In this document: piece by piece, positions 16,469 through 23,778 of the stretch
Position numbering within the stretch: the first letter of the stretch is position 1
Layout of the letters: each line of letters opens with the position of its first letter
DNA from: a candidate division KSB1 bacterium
Lineage (GTDB): Bacteria; Zhuqueibacterota; Zhuqueibacteria; Residuimicrobiales; Krinioviventaceae
Direction of reading: 5' to 3'
Assembly: GCA_034505495.1 (NCBI GenBank)
Contig: JAPDQV010000008.1
Span: forward strand, 1-56,237
DNA: 56,237 nucleotides
Notes under the pieces: model-generated
Database searches by the model: none
What the model was told of the DNA's origin: nothing
Seen by the model: the letters and a program-made list of their open reading frames with translations, nothing else
Program-made: the position numbers and the translations under genes

Positions 16469-17311
16469 TCAACAGGCAGAATAATAAGCGTCTATAATCT
16501 TTTTTAAGAATTCATCCATATCGGTTTGCCACCAGCGGTTGGACAGGATTTCTATTTCATGATAGCCTGAAAATCCTGCTTGTTCCATCCAGTTGCGAAT
16601 CGTGCGGAGCGGAATGCAGCCTTCACCGGGAAGCCCCCGATCGTAATGCAGGTCCGAGGTCGGCGTCTTCCAGTCGCTTATGTGAAAAGCCGCCAGCGCC
16701 TCGAGCTCTGCCGCACGATGGATTTGTTCCTCCAATTCCGGATCCCACCACAGATGGTAAGCATCGACGACGACGCCCAGATTCGAAGAGCCGATTATCT
16801 CCACCATATCGTTCGCCTGTTTGAGCGTGTTGACGGCTGACTGCGTATCGGCGTACATGGGATGAAGAGGCTCTATAGCCAGCTTTATATTTTTTACTTC
16901 AGCATGTTCCAAGACCGTTTCAATTCCGGTTTTAAATTGCAGGCGCGATTTGTCCAAGCTTTGCCGCGGATCGGCGCCGCAAACCAAGACCAGCAGTGAG
17001 GCGCCGAGAGCCGCCGCCTGATCCACGGCATTCAGCGTATCACGAATGGCCCGCTGCCGTTCCTCGGCCGAAGCAGAGGCAAAGAAACCACCGTAGCATA
17101 GCGACACTACGGATATTCCGTAAGCTCGAAGCATTTCGGCCACTTGCAGCACGTTGCGATCCGCAAGCGCTTCCCGCCAGACGGTCATCGCTCGAATTCC
17201 GGCGGCCGCATACTTTTGCACAGCGACTTCAATCGGCCAGGGCTTGGTCGTAATCGTGTGCGGGCACAAGCGGGATAAATCTTTTATGGGTGCGGCAGGT
17301 TTTGCGCTCAC
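16469..17311 (-). CDS. Sugar phosphate isomerase/epimerase-like TIM-barrel protein
   Basis: The sequence fits the xylose-isomerase-like/AP-endonuclease-2 barrel family. KLAIEPLHP carries the first metal-ligand Glu, LGVVVDAYHLWW gives the Asp-x-x-His pair and FHISDWK and HEIEILS supply further ligands. Members isomerise or epimerise sugars or inositols; the substrate is not evident. The GTG start at 17311 follows directly on the TGA of an upstream reading frame (17312-17481) that looks like a truncated gene. The ribosome site GGAG lies within that frame. This implies the isomerase was once second in an operon that the cassette array has cut. Confidence 0.82.
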   Translation of the reverse strand: MSAKPAAPIKDLSRLCPHTITTKPWPIEVAVQKYAAAGIRAMTVWREALADRNVLQVAEMLRAYGISVVSLCYGGFFASASAEERQRAIRDTLNAVDQAAALGASLLVLVCGADPRQSLDKSRLQFKTGIETVLEHAEVKNIKLAIEPLHPMYADTQSAVNTLKQANDMVEIIGSSNLGVVVDAYHLWWDPELEEQIHRAAELEALAAFHISDWKTPTSDLHYDRGLPGEGCIPLRTIRNWMEQAGFSGYHEIEILSNRWWQTDMDEFLKKIIDAYYSAC

Positions 17312-17481
17312 TCAAAAACTCCAATCTTTTATAATATCCCTTTCTTCCGCAATCAATAAGTAGGCCTCGCCGGCGTAATTGATCACGATGGGAAAGAGCG
17401 AACTTGCATGCTGCGATGAAAATTGCTGCTGCTGAGAAATTTTTTCCCATAAACTATTTAGTTTAGGATCCGATTGTTGAA
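17312..17481 (-). pseudogene. 3' remnant of a host gene cut by the cassette array
   Basis: From the attC boundary the frame encodes AVQQSDPKLNSLWEKI, then a segment with FPIVINYAGEAYLLIAEE, and ends IIKDWSF at a TGA that touches the isomerase GTG. The composition looks like genuine protein and the stop-start contact looks like translational coupling. No start codon is available on this side, and the frame enters the attC site. The missing 5' part was not found on the far side of the array. I do not recognise the family. Confidence 0.45.
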
Positions 17482-17559
17482 CGGCATCGAGCTCAGCCGC
17501 TGCGACCGAGGCGAACGAAGCGAGCCGAGGTAGCAGTCGACTGCAGCGAGTGGTTAAGA
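17476..17559 (-). other. attC-like recombination site, 84 bp
   Basis: On the minus strand the site runs from TCTTAAC to GTTCAAC. The arms CTGCAGTCGACTGCTACC and the complement of GGTCGCAGCGGCTGAG pair well except for unpaired bases, mostly in the left arm, as expected for attC. The methyltransferase stop codon (TAA) lies inside the first box. The outer box is a weaker match to GTTRRRY than in the other site. Confidence 0.58.
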
Positions 17560-18510
17560 CGTTTCTTTCTTGGATTTCTTGACACTATACTCGGCCCTTG
17601 ATTCATGGATAACGGGTAACTCATACAACCATGATAAATCTCTTCCGATGACCAATTCTCTCATTGTAGCATGGTGAGTATTTTTCATCGGAATAAAACG
17701 CATCTGGAACCTATGCCTTCGAGCCATTTCCTTAACTTCTTCTGCCTCATCGTATGTCATCAGAAAATCGCCCACTAGTGACTCGCAAATTGTAAATAGA
17801 TGTTCGTGATCGATCTGATGATGTCTATAAAGCCGCTTGCCTGCCTTCTTGCCACCGACAGTATAGGGAGGATCAATAAAATAGATGGCATCCTCGCGGT
17901 GGGCAAACTCCATCATCACTTTCAAGCCATCATCGCACCGGAAATCAATCCGATGCACAACATTATTCAGGCTGATGAGTCTCCGAGCAAGCGTCTTCGG
18001 ATACCATCGAGAACCGATTCCTTTTCCGTTTTCTCCGTACCTTATGAAACGAGAGCCTTCAGCGAGTATTCCCCCATGGAGCGTTCGGTTTTTTAGGATT
18101 GTCTGAAACGCTTTCTCCCGCGTGGTCGTTGGAGTTTTCTGAAGCTCCTCTTCGACGGCTTCTCTCGTCATCGTGAAGGTCAAGATTCGATTGGCAAGCC
18201 ACACCGCATCACCGCTTACGATGGTTTCCCACACGGCTGCCACTTCATCATCCAATTCGACCATGACCGCCTTTTCGACCAAGTTTTCAAAGAGGGCGGT
18301 AAGGCTGATGATCCCTCCGCCGGCGAACGGTTCAATGAGAACTAGCGGCTTGCTCTTCAGACTAGCTACCCAACGTCGGAATGTCGGTACAAACCATGTC
18401 TTTCCACCAGGGTAGCGGAAAGGACTTCTCTGCGGAACTGACGCGACATTCACCGGACGTGGCAAAGCCATTTCCTCAGAAAATAACGAGAGCTGTCCCT
18501 GTATCGCCAT
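17554..18510 (-). CDS. D12-class N6-adenine DNA methyltransferase (Dam-like)
   Basis: The order of motifs is that of alpha-class adenine methyltransferases: FRYPGGKTW at the start, the AdoMet loop LIEPFAGGGIISL, then the catalytic YFIDPPYT. It methylates the exocyclic amine of adenine in a DNA site. It directly follows a NotI-family endonuclease gene in the same cassette, so it should be the protecting half of a type II restriction-modification system. The ATG at 18510 is preferred; a TTG at 18516 would overlap the upstream stop. The stop is buried in the attC site. Confidence 0.85.
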   Translation of the reverse strand: MAIQGQLSLFSEEMALPRPVNVASVPQRSPFRYPGGKTWFVPTFRRWVASLKSKPLVLIEPFAGGGIISLTALFENLVEKAVMVELDDEVAAVWETIVSGDAVWLANRILTFTMTREAVEEELQKTPTTTREKAFQTILKNRTLHGGILAEGSRFIRYGENGKGIGSRWYPKTLARRLISLNNVVHRIDFRCDDGLKVMMEFAHREDAIYFIDPPYTVGGKKAGKRLYRHHQIDHEHLFTICESLVGDFLMTYDEAEEVKEMARRHRFQMRFIPMKNTHHATMRELVIGRDLSWLYELPVIHESRAEYSVKKSKKETS

Positions 18511-18512
18511 AG

Positions 18513-19400
18513 TCAAAACGGCCTCTCGATGGTTTGGTTCGTCGGAGGAGTTTCCAGTTGCTCGTCGAGCTTTTCCTGAAGCAGTTTGATGAAATCCTCC
18601 ATTCTTCCAGGCAATGGTGTCGTAATAGAAAGCAGGGCGGGTTCAAATTCAGTAAAAACTTCATCCACCTTCGTCAGATAGTATCGCCCGGATCCATGAC
18701 CCTCTTCCACATGTAGTTTCAGATCATAGATGAGCCAGGCAATATCCGCCTCATCCTTTGAGACTTGTTTGAGAGTGGGTAGAGTAGCAAAGAAGCTCTT
18801 ATTCAGTGCCACAGCGATTTTCTTTTTCCAGCTATGCAAGATTCCGCCCTTATAAACGAGTTGTGGAACGAGCCTTTTTCGAGAAGATGAGAGATAATCA
18901 GGACGAGGGTAGTTCGGCTCGCCGGACCAATCCATGGAAGCCCTGTTTTGTGGATCGCCCATGTAATACTCAAATGGTTCACGAACATTACCAGAGATAT
19001 AAACAGCCTGAATCTCAAGAGCACCGAAATCAATAACCCTCCCCATATCGTCATAGGCGACGAGAACCACATCGATGTTTCCAGCAGACTTGCCATGAGC
19101 ATCATTTAAACGCACTTCAGTTAGAGAAGTCCACCGTGTTCCCTCGCCAAAAAAGAAAGCCGCAGCATGGTCAGCAATAATCCAGTCCTGGCGAAATCGG
19201 ATGGGGCAAGTGATAACAGGCGCGTTCTCATGATAGATGCTGCACACGCCAAGGGGATTCTTTGCCTTGTCCTTTGTGCAATTCGGCACCTTGTTGTTGA
19301 AGGGACAGAGACGAAGAGAACGATACCGTTTCGCCGTATCGGTTTGATCGGTGACCAAGTGACCGAAGACCTCTGCCAATGGCTGTCCGCTATGACTCAT
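18513..19400 (-). CDS. NotI-family type II restriction endonuclease
   Basis: The N-terminal LAEVFGHLV and four cysteines (CPF, NC, GVC and TCPIR, residues about 30-75) match the iron-binding Cys4 domain of NotI. The segment IDFGALEIQAVY matches the NotI catalytic strand, a PD-(D/E)xK variant with Gln in place of Lys, and NIDVVLVAY may supply the first acidic residue. Homology to NotI is judged from memory of its motifs. The ribosome site AAAGGA precedes the ATG by six bases, and the start is 22 bases inside the cassette. The partner methyltransferase follows directly. Confidence 0.8.
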   Translation of the reverse strand: MSHSGQPLAEVFGHLVTDQTDTAKRYRSLRLCPFNNKVPNCTKDKAKNPLGVCSIYHENAPVITCPIRFRQDWIIADHAAAFFFGEGTRWTSLTEVRLNDAHGKSAGNIDVVLVAYDDMGRVIDFGALEIQAVYISGNVREPFEYYMGDPQNRASMDWSGEPNYPRPDYLSSSRKRLVPQLVYKGGILHSWKKKIAVALNKSFFATLPTLKQVSKDEADIAWLIYDLKLHVEEGHGSGRYYLTKVDEVFTEFEPALLSITTPLPGRMEDFIKLLQEKLDEQLETPPTNQTIERPF

Positions 19401-19422
19401 GTCAATCCTTTCTCATCTGACG

Positions 19423-19482
19423 TCCTAACGGCTCGCGCATAAGCCGCCCGCGAAGCGGGTCGGCTTGATGCGCTGGTTGGGC
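19423..19482 (-). other. attC recombination site, 60 bp
   Basis: On the minus strand GCCCAAC and GTTAGGA bracket a long stem: GCGCAT-c-AAGCCG-a-CCCGC, loop TTC, then GCGGG-CGGCTT-ATGCGC. The extrahelical C and A sit in the left arm, which gives the canonical top strand as the minus strand. Length, end boxes and stem are all standard for an attC. It separates the OLD-family gene from the endonuclease gene. Confidence 0.8.
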
Positions 19483-19587
19483 GGCGCTTCCCAAAGATAA
19501 TTGCCTTCACACCCTACCCTCTTTTCATGGTAAGAATCTTGTTTACTATGTTCTCGAGCGTGACACTTCTACGACCATGTTGCTGGG

Positions 19588-21483
19588 CTATTCGGATAAC
19601 CTCAGTAACAACAACGGGATTCTTGATGGCATGTTTTTTTCAAGAATACAGAAGCTCTCTTGACATTCTTGAAGCCATTGCTCAAATTCAGCATTTCCGA
19701 TTTCATTCTGCAGAGTACGTTCCAAATCGCACTCAAAACAGGCGAATTGCTCACTAACTTGGCAGGGCCAATCTTCCACAGGTTGCCCCATAAGCCTGAG
19801 TAAGCGATGATTGTCCTCTGGTTTGGATTCCTTCTTGCCTTTGTCACTGTCCCATATCACATAGACAGGGATACCCAAGTGGCGAAATAACGTCGCGGGG
19901 CGGTCCAAGCTACTCTTGCCGAGGCAAGGAATCACCGAGATGCCGTTATTCTCCAAATCATATCCCATAGCAGCGGCAACTCCAAGAATGGCTGCTCGAT
20001 CATCTTCACCTTCCACAAGTACAACGACTTCAGCAAAAAAGCCCTCATTCATCCAGGGTGTCATAATGGTTTGAAGGCGAGGCAACAAGGTCTCACCTGT
20101 ATATCGTTGAGAGGGTTTACCATCTGCTTCCCATATGGTTTCTGCCACTTTGTCCAGATTTGTGCTGATGACCCTTGTGACTTTGGGCTTATCTGGCACA
20201 TGAGAGGTCTTACGAAGTAACCGTATTTGATCAATACGATCAATGCCTACGAATAGAGGGGAATGCGTGGAGTAGACAACTTGGGTTCTCTCTGCAACAC
20301 CGGGTATTTTGCCCGAAGCAAGCTGAGACAAGATCTTTGCAAGGTGTCGCTGGCGGTTGGGGTGCTGATACAGCTCTGGTTCCTCAATCGCAAGCACAAG
20401 ATTAGGTAAGCTTCCTTCCTGTTTGGTTTGATTCTGCCCCTCTGAAGTTGTCTCAACAGTCAATCTACTCTGGGCTAGAGCAAGGTGTTGCAGTATGGTC
20501 AGGATAAACGCTCTTTGCAAGCCATGTCCCGTTCGAGAAACAGCGGAAGAATAACCATCTTCAATGATTTTCACGTCTGCCTGTGGTAAAGGAATGTTGA
20601 TTTGAGGCGATGGAAGCCACTGCAAATCTACTCTGACATCAGAATCTGGTACGAACGTCTTCAGAGTTCTTGTCATTCTGTCTGCCAGAGTGATTAACTC
20701 GGTTCGGCTTGCTGGGTCTATGATCTCGCTGTAGCGTTCTTGAATCTCCTTCTTGAAATTCTCTAAATCGGTATTAGCAGACAAAGCATTGCGAACAACT
20801 AAATCCATTAGCTCTGTGAGAACAGAACCTCGCCCCTCGGCACTATCATCGGACGCATCACGAACTGCTGGTATGAATAGGAAGCGAGTAAACCTACCCA
20901 GATATCCCTGAGCAACCTCTTTGAAACCAAAGAACTGGCCGTCATCTCTTTGCCTTGTACAGTAGTCAGGATGTTCTGCTTCCCATTGCTTTAGACTGTC
21001 TGACACTGCTCCAAGGGTTGACCACTGCGGAAGAGAACTAAAATCTTTCTGTGCTCGAACCCTCTCATAAGCCTTCTTAGCAGTCTTACCTCTGTCCTTA
21101 ATAGCCAGTGCGTCACGAATTTCTTGAAATGCTGGATTTTGCAATGTGGATCCATGGTACTTCCAGGTGACCTTCCCATCATCCCAGACAAACACTCGCT
21201 CAACTGTCAGTTTGTCGCCTTGCATATAACTTGAGAATTGCGCTTTGGCTTCCGGGGACAAATCTCTGAATGTGATGGTTATTATGATTTCTGTTGTCGT
21301 GTCTCTATTGTAGAAATCCTCTATCTCGATTCTTGGAGATGGCTCATAAAAAAGGTGTAGCCCTCTGAGAAATGAGGATTTCCCAGAGCCATTAGAGCCA
21401 ACAAGTGCAGTAAGACTCTCGAAGTCCAACGTTTCATCGAGTATGGAGCGAAAGTTTCTTATGCGGATAGATTCAAGGATCAC
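19588..21483 (-). CDS. OLD-family ATP-dependent nuclease (AAA ATPase plus TOPRIM)
   Basis: The N-terminal ATPase has Walker A VGSNGSGKSSFLRGL (residues about 28-35), a HGLQRAFILTIL region that may act as signature, Walker B LAIEEPELYQHP and a VVYSTHSPLF switch. The C-terminal TOPRIM domain has VLVEGEDDRAAILG with the catalytic Glu and VIWDSDKG with the Asp pair. OLD proteins cut DNA and many act against phages; GajA of Gabija belongs to this family. No UvrD-like GajB follows, so it is a stand-alone gene here. The GTG start at 21483 has GGGAGG eight bases upstream. An attC lies about 105 bases after the stop. Confidence 0.85.
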   Translation of the reverse strand: MILESIRIRNFRSILDETLDFESLTALVGSNGSGKSSFLRGLHLFYEPSPRIEIEDFYNRDTTTEIIITITFRDLSPEAKAQFSSYMQGDKLTVERVFVWDDGKVTWKYHGSTLQNPAFQEIRDALAIKDRGKTAKKAYERVRAQKDFSSLPQWSTLGAVSDSLKQWEAEHPDYCTRQRDDGQFFGFKEVAQGYLGRFTRFLFIPAVRDASDDSAEGRGSVLTELMDLVVRNALSANTDLENFKKEIQERYSEIIDPASRTELITLADRMTRTLKTFVPDSDVRVDLQWLPSPQINIPLPQADVKIIEDGYSSAVSRTGHGLQRAFILTILQHLALAQSRLTVETTSEGQNQTKQEGSLPNLVLAIEEPELYQHPNRQRHLAKILSQLASGKIPGVAERTQVVYSTHSPLFVGIDRIDQIRLLRKTSHVPDKPKVTRVISTNLDKVAETIWEADGKPSQRYTGETLLPRLQTIMTPWMNEGFFAEVVVLVEGEDDRAAILGVAAAMGYDLENNGISVIPCLGKSSLDRPATLFRHLGIPVYVIWDSDKGKKESKPEDNHRLLRLMGQPVEDWPCQVSEQFACFECDLERTLQNEIGNAEFEQWLQECQESFCILEKNMPSRIPLLLLRLSE

Positions 21484-21544
21484 TCGCTTGCCTCCCTAAA
21501 CAAATCACGACAAATGGCAGCCAGACCATTTGTATATATCTATG

Positions 21545-21808
21545 TCAAGCAGGGTGGTCAATTAGCCTTTCCACTCCTACATAACGCTCCTTACGTGCAT
21601 ATGCTTTACGAACGTGTCTGTTTATGAAAGCGTTTAAGCCTTGACCATTTCGCGCAAGTTTTTTCATCTGCTCTATATTGTTTGCGCCAGCACTTGCATA
21701 GGTGTAAAGGTAAACAGAACCGTCGGAGAATTGGACTCTGATGAAGTCATTACCGATCTCGTACCCGACAACGCCAGAGTCACCACCAAGGTTTGCGTAT
21801 CTTTCCAT
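21545..21808 (-). CDS. Small KTSC-like protein of unknown function
   Basis: The protein of 87 residues begins MERYANLGGDSGVVGYEIGN. It has a beta-hairpin core (IRVQFSDGSVYLYTY) and a helical end (LARNGQGLNAFINRHVRKAYARK). This resembles the short KTSC-type domain, but I assign it only loosely. The longer frame to 21892 adds residues without a better ribosome site. It lies just upstream of the OLD-family gene on the same strand, and a hairpin (ACAAATGG with CCATTTGT, about 21506-21529) is between them. It may be another cassette or resident DNA. Confidence 0.6.
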   Translation of the reverse strand: MERYANLGGDSGVVGYEIGNDFIRVQFSDGSVYLYTYASAGANNIEQMKKLARNGQGLNAFINRHVRKAYARKERYVGVERLIDHPA

Positions 21809-21892
21809 GTCGATTTCTTCTCTTGAGTTGTGTGTCCAATTGCGCCGCCCAACAATGTTTTGAAATGCAGCAGAATACTTTATGGAAAGCAT

Positions 21893-22387
21893 TGTAGTCC
21901 CTCGAATCGTGAAAAGTTTAATGAAAATATTTCAGGAATACAATACGAAACTTTGGCAGCGTTTTGAATCCTTTTGTTGAACAACGAAATCCGAAAAGCG
22001 CGTTTGAAAGGAGCAAAGGAATTTTTGCACCTTTTAGTTTTATGAATCTTGTCGCAAGAAAGCGATTATTTGTCATTTTATGTAAATTCAAGTGACATTT
22101 TTCTTGCTTTTTTGAATGAAAATCAGTATTGTTGATTGTCATTCATCAAGTATTGAGAGCCTTTCGTGTTACAAAGCGCTTACATAAAAGCGGTGGATCA
22201 TTCTGTTTTTCTTGCTTTATTTTTATCGTCCGCTAACGCCCTATCTGCGGACTATTCCTTCATTCTTTTTCCCAAGCCGATCATTTATTCTTTTTGAGCT
22301 TTAACTCCAAGGGTTTTAAGAGGAAAGCTCTTAGCCTTCGGGGAAATAGTACTATTTTTACAACAATTCTAAATTGAGGAGGAGTGT
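21893..22387. other. AT-rich intergenic region between divergent genes
   Basis: No frame here has a start site or domain that I can support. The region must hold the promoters of the divergent small gene and of the porin operon, but no clear -35/-10 pair was found. The porin leader contains a 7-bp stem (22296-22302 with 22324-22330) upstream of a strong GAGGAGGAG ribosome site. No attC or integron integrase was seen. Confidence 0.5.
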
Positions 22388-23758
22388 ATGAAGCCGTTGT
22401 TGCCCCGCTTTTTGGCAGTGGCCATTCTTTTGGCCACATTGTCGCAACTTTCAGCCGCCCCATCATTTAAATGGGGTTTTCAGGAAAGGCTGCGTCACGA
22501 GTATATGAACAACAATCTGGATTTCAATGCCGACAAGGACGATGAGCAGGGCTATTTCAGAATTCGAACTTCCGCCTGGGCGCAGGTGGAATTCAGCAAA
22601 AACCTGCTTATCCGTACTCAGTTGAACAACGAGTTTCGTTATTATACGATCGTTCGTCAGTCGGACAAGGATGCCGGCAAGAAAAATACGCTTGATGAGG
22701 TCATCTTTGAACATTTGTATTTGAGATATGCGACAGGCGGACCAAATCCTTTTACCTTAATCCTGGGGCGCCAAAACTTGATGTACGGGGAAGGCTTTAT
22801 TCTCATGGACGGCGCCCCTTGGGACGGATCGCGCACCATCTATCACGATGCCGTCAAAGCCTCTTATCAACAAGGGGATATGACGATCGACTTTTTGGCC
22901 ATCAGCAACCCGCGCTTAGACAAAAGGCTGCCCAAGTACAAATTTACCAAAGAAGGCGGCAAATACCTCGGCCTGCCGAAAAGTTATTCCGGCGACCAGT
23001 TTCTCAACGACGGCCTGGAGGAGGCATTGGGCCTCTATTTTACGAAAAAGCTGAATGCCGCATCACAAATGGAAGCCTACTATTTTTACAAAACTGAAGA
23101 ACCGAACTATGTTCTGCCTCCCTTTCCCAAAATGACCGAGACGCAAAAAAGCAAACTCTATCTGAATACGGTCGGCTTTCGGCTGGTGCAGCCGTTGAGC
23201 AATTCGTTCAAGCTGACGACAGAGTGGGCCGTACAGCAGGGCAAGCAGGAGAAAGCCGACGTTTCTGCGTACGGCGGCTATGCCAATCTCTCCTACACCG
23301 TGCTGCCTCAGAAAAAAGGGGTGGTCACGGGCGGCCTTTATCTATTGTCGGGCGACGACCCCAAGACCGACAATGTCGAAGGTTGGAATCCGCTTTTCAG
23401 CCGCTGGCCGAAATGGAGTGAGCTGTATATTTACTCGCACACCATCGAAAACATTGGGGGCGGGCGCAAGGTGGGTTACTGGACCAACACACTGGCTCCA
23501 AATGTGCGCTTCGATATGGTTATCAATCCCAAAATTGACATAACGTTCTGGCTGCATCATCTGAACGCTTTTTATGCAACTTCGAGCGGTACGGGCAAAA
23601 CCCGCGGCGACGAGATACAATTATGGATCCGTTTCAAGCTGTCGAAACAGCTTACGGGGCATGTGTTGTTCGACTATTTCATTGCAGGCGACTTTTATGC
23701 GCCGCCGCAATCCGGCGCTTCCTTTATCCGCGGCGAGCTGATGTACACTCTGCAATAG
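22388..23758 (+). CDS. Outer membrane porin-like protein (alginate-export/beta-barrel type)
   Basis: A signal peptide (LLPRFLAVAILLATLSQLSAAP) is followed by alternating aromatic strands typical of a beta barrel, from FKWGFQERLRHEYMN to a C-terminal FIRGELMYTLQ. The ILGRQNLMYGEGFILMDG stretch is characteristic of AlgE-like alginate-export family proteins. It should form an outer membrane channel. A sodium:solute symporter gene follows 20 bases later, so outer and inner membrane uptake of one compound is likely coupled. The start has an excellent ribosome site (GAGGAGGAG). Confidence 0.8.
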   Translation: MKPLLPRFLAVAILLATLSQLSAAPSFKWGFQERLRHEYMNNNLDFNADKDDEQGYFRIRTSAWAQVEFSKNLLIRTQLNNEFRYYTIVRQSDKDAGKKNTLDEVIFEHLYLRYATGGPNPFTLILGRQNLMYGEGFILMDGAPWDGSRTIYHDAVKASYQQGDMTIDFLAISNPRLDKRLPKYKFTKEGGKYLGLPKSYSGDQFLNDGLEEALGLYFTKKLNAASQMEAYYFYKTEEPNYVLPPFPKMTETQKSKLYLNTVGFRLVQPLSNSFKLTTEWAVQQGKQEKADVSAYGGYANLSYTVLPQKKGVVTGGLYLLSGDDPKTDNVEGWNPLFSRWPKWSELYIYSHTIENIGGGRKVGYWTNTLAPNVRFDMVINPKIDITFWLHHLNAFYATSSGTGKTRGDEIQLWIRFKLSKQLTGHVLFDYFIAGDFYAPPQSGASFIRGELMYTLQ

Positions 23759-23778
23759 CATCGGCAAGGAGGGTTATC

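Larger units (their letters stand above)
17476..21483 (-). mobile_element. Integron-type gene cassettes without an integrase (CALIN-like), carrying defence genes
   Basis: Two attC-like sites at 17476-17559 and 19423-19482 have the same orientation as the genes and bound a two-gene cassette of about 1.9 kb. The second cassette, with the OLD-family gene, ends at the second attC. Its far boundary is unclear, because no third attC was recognised between 21484 and 22387. No integron integrase or attI is in the window. The second attC is followed 22 bases later by the start of the next gene, which is typical cassette packing. Strand choice comes from the extrahelical base in the left arm of each site. 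Confidence 0.68.

Noticed and set aside
21484..21545. A third attC between the OLD-family gene and the small KTSC-like gene
   Set aside because: There is an 8-bp hairpin but no RYYYAAC box and no good GTTRRRY partner. GTTTAGG is too far from the consensus.
19588..21808. Gabija defence system
   Set aside because: The OLD-family gene would fit GajA, but no UvrD/PcrA-like GajB is present on either side.
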